A DNA stretch of 64,000 bases, from contig DASTSN010000042.1 in NCBI GenBank assembly GCA_035760665.1, positions 56,925-120,924 on the forward strand, written 5' to 3'. Each line of letters opens with the position of its first letter. Positions within the stretch are counted from its first letter, which is position 1. Positions 43,749-52,276 of the stretch are shown in pieces. The notes beneath the pieces are model-generated. The model was not told where the DNA came from, ran no database searches, and saw only the letters and a program-made list of their open reading frames with translations. Both the position numbers and the translations under genes were made by a program. This DNA is from DASTSN01 sp035760665 (GTDB lineage Bacteria > Bacteroidota > Bacteroidia > Chitinophagales > Chitinophagaceae).

Positions 43749-43985
43749 ATGTCAGACATTGCATCAAGAGTAAAAAAGATTATCGTTGACAAATTAGGTG
43801 TTGAAGAAGCCGAAGTAACAAACGAAGCTTCCTTTACCAACGATCTGGGTGCCGATTCCCTGGACACCGTAGAACTGATTATGGAATTTGAAAAAGAATT
43901 CAACATCTCCATTCCTGATGAGCAAGCTGAAACCATTACTACTGTTGGTCAGGCTGTAGCTTATCTCGAAGAGCACGCCAAGTAA
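43749..43985 (+). CDS. acpP: Acyl carrier protein
   Basis: A 78-residue acidic protein carrying acyl chains on 4'-phosphopantetheine. The attachment site is Ser37 in LGADSLDTVELIMEFE. Followed by fabF and rnc, the standard acpP-fabF-rnc order. It supplies the acyl donor for the LpxA encoded elsewhere in the window. Confidence 0.97.
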   Translation: MSDIASRVKKIIVDKLGVEEAEVTNEASFTNDLGADSLDTVELIMEFEKEFNISIPDEQAETITTVGQAVAYLEEHAK

Positions 43986-44035
43986 GATAAAGAATTGTTC
44001 CCTTCTGCAGGGGACAGGAATGGAATAAATTTACT

Positions 44036-44078
44036 CCGCCTTCTGACTGTTATGTTTAAGTGCAGCGAAGGCGGTTTT
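44036..44078 (+). terminator. Terminator-like hairpin between acpP and fabF
   Basis: CCGCCTTC pairs with GAAGGCGG across a 23-base loop, then TTTT. It may partly end acpP transcripts, letting acpP be made in excess over fabF. Confidence 0.6.
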
Positions 44079-44106
44079 ATCTTTAACAAAAATCATTGCA
44101 GGCAGT

Positions 44107-45360
44107 ATGGAACTAAAAAGGGTAGTCGTTACCGGCATGGGGGCTTTAACGCCATTGGGAAATTCCATTGATGATTATTGGAATAATCTGGTCAATGGTG
44201 TATCAGGTGCTGATTTCATTACACTTTTCGATGCATCAAAATTTAAAACAAGATTTGCCTGCGAGATAAAAGGTTTTGACCCCACCAACTTCATGGAAAA
44301 GAAGGAGGCGAGAAAAATTGATCGCTTCACACAAACAGCCCTTGTTGCCAGCGACCAGGCTGTGCAGGATGCCGGCATTGATAAAGCTACCATGAATGCC
44401 GACAGGATCGGGGTGGTATTTGCCAGTGGCATCGGAGGCCTCATCACTTTCCAGGAAGAGGTCATCAATTTTGCAAAAGGCGATGGCACGCCACGGTTCA
44501 ATCCTTTTTTTATTCCCAAAATGATCCTGGATATTGCAGCAGGCCAAATATCCATGCGCCACGGTTTTCGCGGACCCAATTTTGCAGTGGTGAGTGCCTG
44601 CGCATCCTCCACCAATGCCATGATGGAGGCCTTCAACCTCATCCGGATGGGGAAAGCAGATATTATTGTAACCGGTGGTTCTGAAAGTGTGATCAGCGAA
44701 GCCGGTGTTGGCGGGTTCAACGCTATGAAGGCTTTGAGCGAACGGAACGATGATCCAAAAACGGCTTCTCGCCCCTACGATAAAGACCGCGATGGTTTTG
44801 TAATGGGTGAAGGCGCTGGTGTGGTGGTGCTGGAAGAATTAGAACATGCCCGCAAAAGAGGCGCTAAAATTTATTGCGAAATAGCCGGTGCTGGTGCCAC
44901 GGCTGATGCATACCACATTACCGCTCCCCACCCGGAGGGATTGGGAGCAAAAAATGTAATGCTGTCCGCACTCGAAGATGCCGGGATGACTCCCGCTGAT
45001 ATTGACTATATTAATACACATGGTACATCTACACCATTGGGCGATATTGCAGAGGTAAAAGCAATCGTGGATGTATTTGGCGAACATGCGTATCATCTCA
45101 ATATCAGTTCCACCAAGTCAATGACGGGTCATTGCCTTGGAGCTGCCGGAGTGATTGAAGCGATTGCGTGCATCAAAAGTGTGCAGCACGATATCGTACC
45201 GCCTACCATTAATCACTTTACAGATGATGAAGGCCTGGATCCAAAACTGAATTTTACTTTCCATAAAGCCCAGTCACGCACAGTCAATGCCGCACTAAGC
45301 AATACATTTGGTTTTGGCGGGCACAATGCCTGTGTGATTGTAAAAAAGTTTGCCAGCTAA
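44107..45360 (+). CDS. fabF: Beta-ketoacyl-ACP synthase II
   Basis: Elongates acyl-ACP by condensation with malonyl-ACP. 417 residues with the Cys-His-His triad: Cys in VVSACASSTNAM, His in INTHGTSTPLGD and His in SMTGHCLGAAG. The N-terminal VVVTGMGALTPLGNS is typical. Confidence 0.97.
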   Translation: MELKRVVVTGMGALTPLGNSIDDYWNNLVNGVSGADFITLFDASKFKTRFACEIKGFDPTNFMEKKEARKIDRFTQTALVASDQAVQDAGIDKATMNADRIGVVFASGIGGLITFQEEVINFAKGDGTPRFNPFFIPKMILDIAAGQISMRHGFRGPNFAVVSACASSTNAMMEAFNLIRMGKADIIVTGGSESVISEAGVGGFNAMKALSERNDDPKTASRPYDKDRDGFVMGEGAGVVVLEELEHARKRGAKIYCEIAGAGATADAYHITAPHPEGLGAKNVMLSALEDAGMTPADIDYINTHGTSTPLGDIAEVKAIVDVFGEHAYHLNISSTKSMTGHCLGAAGVIEAIACIKSVQHDIVPPTINHFTDDEGLDPKLNFTFHKAQSRTVNAALSNTFGFGGHNACVIVKKFAS

Positions 45361-45388
45361 GCAGGCTGAATGGATAAATTGTTCAGAA

Positions 45389-45426
45389 CTCCCCGCACAC
45401 AAAAGTGGCGGGGATAAATTTTTTTC
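45389..45426 (+). terminator. Intrinsic terminator after fabF
   Basis: CCCCGC pairs with GCGGGG around a loop containing AAAA, followed by ATAAA and a run of seven T. It lies between the fabF stop and the GTG start of rnc, suggesting rnc can be expressed separately. Confidence 0.65.
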
Positions 45427-45451
45427 TGATTTTTTTTGTAGCTTAATCGCT

Positions 45452-46192
45452 GTGGATTTTTTTAAGCAATTATTTAAAGAGCAGTCAGGCGAATCGTTTA
45501 AAAAGCAATTGAAAAACGTTCTGGGTTTTTCTCCGGGCAATTTATCGCTTTACAAAACAGCTCTTACGCACCGCTCGGTTCGCGAAGGAGCGGATGAAAA
45601 CAATGAGCGGCTCGAATATTTGGGCGATGCCGTGTTGAGTGCCCTTATTGCTGATTATCTTTTCAAACGCTATCCCTATAAAGAAGAAGGTTTTTTAACT
45701 GAAATGCGCAGTAAAATGGTAAACCGCCAACAGCTGAATGAGATAGCTGTGCGCATGGGTTTAAAAAAGATTACTCTCTATAATAAGATGGACAGTTCGC
45801 TGAAAGTGAGCCAGATTTTTGGCAATACCCTGGAAGCGCTGGTAGGCGCCGTGTACCTGGATCGTGGCTACAGAAAAACCAGCAAGTGGGTCACTGAATA
45901 CATCATCCTGCCACATATGTTTGTGGAAGAACTGGAAATATTAGAAATCAACCATAAAAATAAATTGTACGGCTGGGCCAATAAAAATGGTAAAAACCTT
46001 GAGTTTGAAACCATTGAAGAGCGTATTGAAGGTGGCCGCCGTTTGTTTACCGTGGCCGCCGTAGTTGACGGAGAAAATATTGCCCAGGGAAAAGCTTTCA
46101 ATAAAAAAGATGCCTCCCAGATTGCCGCACAGGTGGCGGTGGAAAAATTGGGTCTCCTGAATGGTGCTGAAAATGCTGCCGAAGAAGGCTGA
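45452..46192 (+). CDS. rnc: Ribonuclease III
   Basis: Cleaves double-stranded RNA, including rRNA precursors. 246 residues from a GTG start (VDFFKQLFKEQ). The signature NERLEYLGDAVLSALI holds the catalytic acidic residues; NTLEALVGAVYLDRG carries the second Glu; the C-terminal double-stranded RNA-binding domain ends ASQIAAQVAVEKLGLL. The frame is open upstream through the fabF terminator, which is why the GTG after it is preferred. Confidence 0.93.
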   Translation: MDFFKQLFKEQSGESFKKQLKNVLGFSPGNLSLYKTALTHRSVREGADENNERLEYLGDAVLSALIADYLFKRYPYKEEGFLTEMRSKMVNRQQLNEIAVRMGLKKITLYNKMDSSLKVSQIFGNTLEALVGAVYLDRGYRKTSKWVTEYIILPHMFVEELEILEINHKNKLYGWANKNGKNLEFETIEERIEGGRRLFTVAAVVDGENIAQGKAFNKKDASQIAAQVAVEKLGLLNGAENAAEEG

Positions 46193-46520
46193 TCGAAAAT
46201 AATGCCTGTCATTGTCAGGCTAATTACTGCATCTTAATAATACTTTCGGATTTTTTCAGCGCAAATCAATCGTAAAGTTCCTTACCAGGTATTGGCTTTT
46301 CCATTTTTTAACCTGCACTTTTAAAAAAATCTGACTTCTGTATTCGTAAAATCCTCAACGTAAACCTGCAGAAATTACGGTAAAATATCCTTTACTTTAA
46401 AAAGTCAATTGCATTTTTATAAATAATGCTATGTGTTTTATTATTCATATTTATTTGTTTATCAGATATTTGTAATGATAAAATAGGGATTTCGGAAATT
46501 ACTAAAAAATAAACGTAAAA
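46193..46520 (+). other. Intergenic region upstream of the first G8/T9SS gene
   Basis: 328 A/T-rich bases without a supportable gene. A short hairpin GCCTG...CAGGC (about 46207-46221) follows rnc, without a T run. Blocks such as TTTTTTCAGCG and CGTAAAGTT recur in the gap before the second paralogue, so the duplicated unit seems to extend into this region. Confidence 0.5.
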
Positions 46521-46524
46521 ACAC

Positions 46525-46555
46525 TTGCAAAAATCGTAAGCGGATAGTAGTTTTG
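46525..46555 (+). promoter_or_regulatory. Promoter of the first G8/T9SS gene
   Basis: TTG at 46525-46527 and TAGTTTTG at 46548-46555 with a 20-base spacer fit the Bacteroidota -33/-7 promoter. The block ACACTTGCAAAAATCG is repeated before the second paralogue. Confidence 0.7.
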
Positions 46556-46561
46556 TTCTCA

Positions 46562-46643
46562 CGTAAGAAATACGACGAAGAATTACCAAGTTGTTCGGTA
46601 GTATTTCTGAAGAAACCCTAAAAACGAAAAATAATCCGTAGTT
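46562..46643 (+). ncRNA. Candidate structured 5' leader RNA, copy 1
   Basis: About 82 bases between the predicted transcription start and the ATG. AGAAATAC (46566-46573) pairs with GTATTTCT (46601-46608); an inner TACC/GGTA stem (46584-46587, 46597-46600) stacks next to it. Flanks CTCACGTAAGAAA and GAAGAAACCCTAAAAA and the pre-start AATCCGTAGTT are conserved in copy 2, while the stem sequences differ but still pair. Confidence 0.5.
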
Positions 46644-47666
46644 ATGAAAAAGTTTTACTTCACGTTAATCTTCTTTCTTTCCGTTTTCATAAGCTTTGCT
46701 GCTCCCCGTACACTGATCACCGCTGCATCTGGTGATTGGAATAAAAATGGAACCTGGAGTCTTAACAGGATTCCGCAGGATGGTGATAGTATTGTGATTC
46801 CGCAGGGGGTTACTGTTACTTTTACTATTAAGGATGCCACATTATCAAATGTATATATAGTCGTTAACGGTACATTGATTATGAACCAGGCTTCAAAATT
46901 AAAGTTAGAGAAGCCTTCTGTTTTGTATGTAGGGACTACAGGACAAATCCGGACTGACAATCCTGGTAAAGACAACTCCCAGAAAATTAATATGGAGACA
47001 TACAAGGATCCGATATTTGAAGGTAAAGGCACATACAATGGTGTAAAAGGCATTTTAAATGGACCCCTGATGATCAGCACAGGTGGTAGTGGCTGGCAGG
47101 TACCTCCCCAAAACATCCCTACTCCCTTACCGGTAAAGTTTGCTTCTTTTACCGTGGCTCGTCAACAAAATACAGTGCTGGTACAATGGTCAACTGCCAG
47201 CGAAAGCAACAGTAAAAGTTTTGAGATTGAGCGCAGCGCTAATGGCAGCACCTGGACAACCATTGCTTCTGTTAAAGCTGCCGGTGAATCTTCTTCCCTG
47301 TTGGCCTATGCTTATAATGATCGGACTGTTACTGGCACTGTAGCTTATTACCGTATTAAGCAGGTTGATCTTGATGGCGCTTATACCTATACAGATGTTC
47401 GCAGTATCAAGCTGGATAATAACCAGGTGGATGTGAAAGTAATACCGGCATCAGCAAATACACTGTATGTAAACTTTTCTCAGCAGGTACAAGCTGCTGT
47501 GGTATTGCGCCTTACTTCCATGACAGGCCAGGTCATTTCGCAGCAACAAGTTTCAAACCCCGTTGGCCAGGTGCAGTTTTCAGCGCCAAATCATAACACT
47601 GGTATTTATATTCTTACAATTACTGATAACAAAAACATGATTGTTTCGAAACAGGTTTTATTATAA
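46644..47666 (+). CDS. Secreted G8-like domain protein with T9SS sorting domain, paralogue 1
   Basis: 340 residues: signal peptide ending SFAAP; a G8-like beta-helix domain (SGDWNKNGTWSLNRIPQDGD, VVNGTLIMNQASKL); a fibronectin-like middle part (LVQWSTASESNSKSFEIERS; YYRIKQVDLDG) and a type A T9SS sorting domain ending TGIYILTITDNKNMIVSKQVLL-like. It should be exported and anchored by the type IX machinery. No catalytic residue is evident; adhesion or a matrix role is a guess. Confidence 0.85.
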   Translation: MKKFYFTLIFFLSVFISFAAPRTLITAASGDWNKNGTWSLNRIPQDGDSIVIPQGVTVTFTIKDATLSNVYIVVNGTLIMNQASKLKLEKPSVLYVGTTGQIRTDNPGKDNSQKINMETYKDPIFEGKGTYNGVKGILNGPLMISTGGSGWQVPPQNIPTPLPVKFASFTVARQQNTVLVQWSTASESNSKSFEIERSANGSTWTTIASVKAAGESSSLLAYAYNDRTVTGTVAYYRIKQVDLDGAYTYTDVRSIKLDNNQVDVKVIPASANTLYVNFSQQVQAAVVLRLTSMTGQVISQQQVSNPVGQVQFSAPNHNTGIYILTITDNKNMIVSKQVLL

Positions 47667-47693
47667 GCAAGGCATTTTTTTCACTTGGACGGT

Positions 47694-47725
47694 GAGCCAC
47701 CCTGCTTCTGCGGGGTGGTTTTTTT
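47694..47725 (+). terminator. Intrinsic terminator after paralogue 1
   Basis: CCACCC-T-GC, loop TTCT, GC-G-GGGTGG followed by seven T. Confidence 0.88.
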
Positions 47726-48022
47726 ATTATAGTTATTTTGTTTTGCCTAAGTATATATCCTTATAGTACAATAACGCAGAACTATTTGTGCGCAAAAGGG
47801 AAAAACAGAAAAATGCTTCCCGGTTTTTTCAGCGTCACCTTCTTTTTAGGCTGAGCTTTCAAGCGTAAAGTTTCCAGCCTGGCAAACGGAAATCCAATAT
47901 CTCCAGGAAAAAATAGTTTGGGAGCAAGGGAAAATCAATGAATTTTTAATTGATAATCAATATTTTATGTTTTATCCTGTAAAATTTTCCGCATGAAATA
48001 CGTATAAAAAACGTAGAAACAC
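47726..48022 (+). other. Intergenic region upstream of paralogue 2
   Basis: 297 A/T-rich bases with no supportable gene. TTTTTTCAGCG and GCGTAAAGTTTCC resemble blocks in the gap before paralogue 1, consistent with tandem duplication that included upstream DNA. Confidence 0.5.
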
Positions 48023-48053
48023 TTGCAAAAATCGAAAACCGATATTAGTTTTG
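48023..48053 (+). promoter_or_regulatory. Promoter of the second G8/T9SS gene
   Basis: TTG at 48023-48025 and TAGTTTTG at 48046-48053 with the same 20-base spacer as in copy 1; the surrounding ACACTTGCAAAAATCG is identical. Confidence 0.7.
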
Positions 48054-48059
48054 CCTCAC

Positions 48060-48142
48060 GTAAGAAACGCGGCTAAAAAGATCGAAAATATCTCAAGTCG
48101 CTTTCCGAAGAAACCCTAAAAAGAAAACGTAATCCGTAGTTT
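48060..48142 (+). ncRNA. Candidate structured 5' leader RNA, copy 2
   Basis: Same layout as copy 1 with different stem sequence: GAAA(C)GCGGCT (48064-48074) pairs with AGTCGC-TTTC (48096-48105), one bulged C and one G-U pair; an inner AGAT/ATCT hairpin (48079-48082, 48090-48093) sits inside. Conserved GAAGAAACCCTAAAAA and AATCCGTAGTT follow. Confidence 0.5.
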
Positions 48143-49132
48143 ATGAAAAATCTCTACCTCTTCATTGTAGTCCTTTTTGTAAGTGCTTCTTCTTATGCCG
48201 GTCAGGTTTTAACTGCTGTCTCAAACAAAGGAAACTGGAATGAAAAAAATACATGGGATTCAAAACGAATTCCTAATGATGGTGATACAGTGATTATACC
48301 AGTAGGTAAAGAAGTGGTTGTGAACAGAAACCAGAATCACAAAAAAGATCAACTTGTAATTATTGTAAAAGGCACACTCGATCTTACCGATAAAGGAAAA
48401 TTATTCCTGGGAGATAATAGCCAGATACTGGTTTATGGCCAAATTACAGGTCACGGAAAAAATTCGTCTTTTATCAAAATTGGTGATAATGAGAAGTTTT
48501 CCGGTACTGAATATGCGATTACCGGTTATGCCTATGCCGATGCTTCCACTGGTGTTTCTCCCAGCGGTTTCAAATTCGGTGGCACAATTCTGCCGGTGAA
48601 ATTTGTCGATTTTTCTGTCATTCCACAAAGCAGTTCTGTATTGATCCGCTGGTCCACTGCACAAGAAACAAACAGCAGTTACTTTGAGATCCAGCGCAGT
48701 GAAAATGGCAATGACTGGGTAAGTATCGCAACGGTTACTGCCGCCGGTAATTCAACTGTTATATCAAACTATTCTTATACAGACAGAAAAACTTCTGCTG
48801 CGCAGGTAATGTATTACCGTATAAAGCAGGTAGATTTAGACGGACAGTTTACTATGACTGCCGTTCGTACAATTAAAATGCAACAAGCTCAGGCTGAAGT
48901 GAAAGTGAGTGCTGCGGGTAACAATACTGTCCTGGTAAATTTTTCGCAGCAGGTAAAATCAAATGTGGTTATCCGCCTTACCTCGATGACGGGCCAGGTT
49001 ATTTCACAACAACTGGTTTCGAATCCGGCGGGCCAGATTACATTTTCTGCACATAACAGCCTTACCGGTGTATATGTCGTAACGATTTCTAACGGTAGCA
49101 ATTTGATGGTATCTAAACAAGTTTTACTGTAA
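48143..49132 (+). CDS. Secreted G8-like domain protein with T9SS sorting domain, paralogue 2
   Basis: 329 residues with the architecture of paralogue 1: signal peptide ending SSYAG, G8-like domain (KGNWNEKNTWDSKRIPNDGD), middle domain (VLIRWSTAQETNSSYFEIQRS, YYRIKQVDLDGQFT) and a nearly identical T9SS domain (RLTSMTGQVISQQLVSNPAG; VSKQVLL). The C-terminal parts are much closer to each other than the N-terminal parts, as expected for retained sorting function with diverging exposed domains. Confidence 0.85.
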   Translation: MKNLYLFIVVLFVSASSYAGQVLTAVSNKGNWNEKNTWDSKRIPNDGDTVIIPVGKEVVVNRNQNHKKDQLVIIVKGTLDLTDKGKLFLGDNSQILVYGQITGHGKNSSFIKIGDNEKFSGTEYAITGYAYADASTGVSPSGFKFGGTILPVKFVDFSVIPQSSSVLIRWSTAQETNSSYFEIQRSENGNDWVSIATVTAAGNSTVISNYSYTDRKTSAAQVMYYRIKQVDLDGQFTMTAVRTIKMQQAQAEVKVSAAGNNTVLVNFSQQVKSNVVIRLTSMTGQVISQQLVSNPAGQITFSAHNSLTGVYVVTISNGSNLMVSKQVLL

Positions 49133-49155
49133 GCTTTTCATAAACTACAATTCAT

Positions 49156-49185
49156 AGCTTCACTAAAGGGTTGGTGAAGCTTTTT
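49156..49185. terminator. Intrinsic terminator overlapping the end of the epimerase gene
   Basis: AGCTTCAC pairs with GTGAAGCT around a ten-base loop, followed by TTTTT on plus. It ends paralogue 2 and lies partly inside the last codons of the convergent gene that stops at 49163. Confidence 0.8.
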
Positions 49186-49585
49186 CTTTTATATCCTGGC
49201 ATAGCTCTATTAAGATACCATTGGTGGATTTGGGATGCAGAAAACAAATCAGTTTATTATCGGCGCCTTTTTTCGGTACTTCGTTCAACAGTATAAATCC
49301 CTTTTCTTTCATCGTCGTCATTGCCGTTTCAATATTGTCCACTGCAAAAGCCAGATGATGAATGCCTTCTCCTTTTTTATCTATAAACCGGCTGATGACT
49401 CCATCCGGGCGAATGCTTTCTAACAGTTCCACTTTGGTTTCCCCGGCTTTGAAAAAAGCGGTGTTTACCTGTTCGCTTTCCACCAGTTCTGTTTTGTAGC
49501 AATCAGTTCCAAACAGTTTTTCAAACAAAGGCACTGACTCACTGAGGCTTTTTACAGCAATACCAATGTGTTCAAGCGGCAGCAT
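49163..49585 (-). CDS. mce: Methylmalonyl-CoA epimerase
   Basis: 140 residues of the glyoxalase/vicinal-oxygen-chelate fold: LEHIGIAVKSLSESVPLFEKLFG at the start, GEGIHHLAFAVDNIETAM with the metal His, and STNGILIELCQ with the closing Glu. It interconverts (2R)- and (2S)-methylmalonyl-CoA in the propionate-succinate route. Mutase genes are not in the window. Confidence 0.92.
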   Translation of the reverse strand: MLPLEHIGIAVKSLSESVPLFEKLFGTDCYKTELVESEQVNTAFFKAGETKVELLESIRPDGVISRFIDKKGEGIHHLAFAVDNIETAMTTMKEKGFILLNEVPKKGADNKLICFLHPKSTNGILIELCQDIKEKASPTL

Positions 49586-49716
49586 GATACAAGATTTTTA
49601 AAATTCGGTTTAAATCAATATTCTATCATAAAATTAGGCTTTCACAAATAAAATCAACTGGAGCGTTTTCCGAATTGGATTAATTTTGAATACGGGTTTT
49701 TAAAAAAAACTATTTC

Positions 49717-50913
49717 ATGCTGAAAACACCTGTGTATCTTGACTATAATGCCACTACACCTTGTGATCCTCGGGTGCTTGAGGTGATGTTGCCTTATTTT
49801 ACCCAACATTTTGGCAATGCCGCCAGCCGTTCTCATCCGTATGGCTGGGTAGCCGAGGAAGCAGTTGACATTGCAAGAGACCAGGTAGCAAAACTGATTG
49901 GTGCTGATGCACAGGAAGTAATTTTTACATCAGGCGCCACCGAGGCGGATAACCTGGCTTTAAACGGTGTTTTACAGGCATACCACAATAAGGGTAATCA
50001 CATTATAACCTGCACCACCGAACACAAAGCCGTATTGGATACCTGTGCATGGCTGGAAAAACAAGGTGCCAGTGTTACATATGTCAACGTCAACAGCGAA
50101 GGGCTGATTGATTTGCGGGAGTTGGAAGCGGCTATCCGGCCAACGACAATCCTGATTGCAATAATGTATGCGAATAACGAAACAGGTGTTTTGCAGCCGG
50201 TAAAAGTTATCAGTCAAATTGCCAGGCAGCATGGCGTCCTCTTTTTCTGCGATGCGACCCAAGCAGTGGGAAAAATTGCTGTAAACGTGAATACAGACGG
50301 CATCGATCTTATGGCTTTTAGTGCTCATAAAATGTATGGTCCCAAAGGTATCGGGGCATTATACGTCCGGCGCAAAAATCCCCGCGTAAAAATTGTTGCA
50401 CAAATACATGGGGGTGGACATGAAAGAGGCCTGCGCAGCGGCACACTAAACGTGCCTGGTATTGCCGGATTTGGAAAAGCCTGCGAAATTGCTATGCTCG
50501 AGATGGGTGCTGAAAGCAGCCGGTTACAGCCATTACGTGATAAACTGGAATCAGCCTTATTGCAACTGGACGCAGCGTCGGTAAACGGCAGCAGGCAGCA
50601 GCGGCTTGCTCATGTTACTAATCTTTCTTTTCAATATGCGGAAAGTGAGGGATTGATTACCAGCCTGAACCGACACCTGGCCGTATCTTCAGGTTCAGCC
50701 TGCACATCTGCAAGCATGGAGCCATCTCACGTGCTTAAAGCCCTTGGGCTGGAGGATGACCTGGCTAAAAGCTCAATCCGGTTCAGTTTGGGCCGGTACA
50801 CCACCGCGGAGGAAATAGACTTTGTAATTGAACAAGTTATACTAGCTGTTCAACAGTTGCGGGAGGCCAGTCCTTTGTGGAAGATGTACAAGCAGGATAT
50901 AGATGTCAGTTAA
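49717..50913 (+). CDS. Cysteine desulfurase (IscS/NifS type)
   Basis: 398 residues; a PLP enzyme delivering sulfur for Fe-S clusters and other uses. Begins YLDYNATTPCDPRVLEVM; PLP Lys205 in SAHKMYGPKGIGALY; catalytic Cys329 in SSGSACTSASMEPSHVL, the group I arrangement. The IscA-type gene 77 bases downstream suggests Fe-S assembly. Heme synthesis nearby also draws on cellular iron, but no direct link is visible. Confidence 0.93.
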   Translation: MLKTPVYLDYNATTPCDPRVLEVMLPYFTQHFGNAASRSHPYGWVAEEAVDIARDQVAKLIGADAQEVIFTSGATEADNLALNGVLQAYHNKGNHIITCTTEHKAVLDTCAWLEKQGASVTYVNVNSEGLIDLRELEAAIRPTTILIAIMYANNETGVLQPVKVISQIARQHGVLFFCDATQAVGKIAVNVNTDGIDLMAFSAHKMYGPKGIGALYVRRKNPRVKIVAQIHGGGHERGLRSGTLNVPGIAGFGKACEIAMLEMGAESSRLQPLRDKLESALLQLDAASVNGSRQQRLAHVTNLSFQYAESEGLITSLNRHLAVSSGSACTSASMEPSHVLKALGLEDDLAKSSIRFSLGRYTTAEEIDFVIEQVILAVQQLREASPLWKMYKQDIDVS

Positions 50914-50990
50914 ACAGCAGGATCGTCAGATAAGCCGCCGGATTCGTAGCTTTGCACAATTATTGCAGTGACTATTAAAAACAGAATTAT

Positions 50991-51344
50991 ATGAATGTGA
51001 GTTTGGAAAACGGAATTTTGGTGAGTGATAAAGCTAAAGAACGCATCCTTCAACTGATGCAGCAGGACGGAATTGCCGGCGATCCGTCATATTTTGTAAG
51101 AGTTAGCGTCGTAAGCGGCGGCTGTTCAGGGTTGAGTTATAAAATGGATTTTGATAATACACCAAAACCTACTGATCAGGTTTTTGAAAATAATGGCTTG
51201 AAAGTGGTTACGGATATGAAAAGCCTGCTTTACCTCTTTAATACTACCCTGGAATTTTCTGAAGGATTAAATGGAAAAGGCTTTTATTTTAATAATCCAA
51301 ATGCCAGCCGTACCTGCGCTTGTGGGGAAAGCTTTGCAGTTTGA
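50991..51344 (+). CDS. Iron-sulfur cluster carrier of the IscA/HesB family
   Basis: 117 residues with the three conserved cysteines: Cys45 in GGCSGLSYKM, and Cys109 and Cys111 in TCACGESF. The protein transfers or holds Fe-S clusters. Co-oriented with the cysteine desulfurase; scaffold IscU/SufU is not seen here. Confidence 0.92.
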   Translation: MNVSLENGILVSDKAKERILQLMQQDGIAGDPSYFVRVSVVSGGCSGLSYKMDFDNTPKPTDQVFENNGLKVVTDMKSLLYLFNTTLEFSEGLNGKGFYFNNPNASRTCACGESFAV

Positions 51345-51363
51345 TAGGTATAAAAATTTATTG

Positions 51364-51389
51364 AACCTCCTTCTCCCGGGAGGTTTTTT
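51364..51389 (+). terminator. Intrinsic terminator after the IscA-type gene
   Basis: AACCTCC pairs with GGAGGTT around an eight-base loop, followed by a T run; 20 bases after the stop. Confidence 0.8.
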
Positions 51390-51548
51390 ATTTTCCGGCA
51401 ATTCATTTTTTGAAATACCTGCTGATGAATCGCGCAACAGAAAACTGTGAAGCGGGCATAATCGCAAATAAAACAAGCGTTAACCAAGGTACAAGCCTTT
51501 CCCTATGTTCTTACTTTACCTTATTTTGCAGCATCTTGTAACAATTTT

Positions 51549-52268
51549 ATGTGGTCTGTTTGTAAAAAAGAATTAAGACAGTTCTTCAGTAACCTGACGG
51601 GCTATATTGCCATCATCGTTTTCCTGCTGGTAAATGGATTGGTGTTGTTTGTTTTTGATAATAATATTCTCGACTTTGGTTATGCCACACTGGATCGGTT
51701 TTTTCAGCTGGCGCCCTGGATTTTATTGTTGCTGATACCGGCCATCACCATGCGCAGTTTTGCTGACGAGTTTAAAACAGGAACATTCGAGATTTTACAA
51801 ACCCGCCCTTTGACAAACTGGCAACTGATTACGGGCAAATACCTGGGAAGTTTAATTGTTGTCGTGATTGCACTGCTGCCTACCCTCGTCTATATTTTCA
51901 CCATCAGCCGGCTGTCCGCTGCCGAAGGTATTGATACCGGCGCTACCGCGGGTTCTTATATAGGGCTCTTGTTTCTGTCTGCAGTTTTTACTGCTATGGG
52001 TATTTGTGCCAGTAGTTTTACCAGCAATGCGGTAGTGGCATTCATTGTTTCACTGATTGGTTGTGCATTGTTTTATTACGGTTTTAATGCTATCAGCCAC
52101 CTGCCGGGGTTAAACAGCGGCGCAGATTATTATGTGGATATGATCGGCATTGACTTTCATTATCGCAGTATCAGCCGAGGTGTGCTTGACACAAGAGATC
52201 TTGTTTACTTTATAAGCCTTGTGCTATTTTTTCTAATTTTTACAAGCCGTAACCTGTTGAAACGCTGA
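51549..52268 (+). CDS. gldF: Gliding-motility ABC transporter permease GldF
   Basis: 239 residues with about six membrane helices: FSNLTGYIAIIVFLLVNGLVLFVF at the start, the conserved LLIPAITMRSFADEFKTGTFEILQTRPLTNWQ-like segment and FTSNAVVAFIVSLIGC. GldF with GldG and the ATPase GldA forms an ABC transporter first found through gliding in Flavobacterium; its substrate is unknown. gldG follows after eight bases; gldA is not adjacent. Confidence 0.9.
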   Translation: MWSVCKKELRQFFSNLTGYIAIIVFLLVNGLVLFVFDNNILDFGYATLDRFFQLAPWILLLLIPAITMRSFADEFKTGTFEILQTRPLTNWQLITGKYLGSLIVVVIALLPTLVYIFTISRLSAAEGIDTGATAGSYIGLLFLSAVFTAMGICASSFTSNAVVAFIVSLIGCALFYYGFNAISHLPGLNSGADYYVDMIGIDFHYRSISRGVLDTRDLVYFISLVLFFLIFTSRNLLKR

Positions 52269-52276
52269 TTCCAGAT

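Noticed and set aside
45350..45451. N-terminal extension of ribonuclease III
   Set aside because: It would read through the fabF terminator and overlap the fabF stop; the GTG at 45452 gives the expected length.
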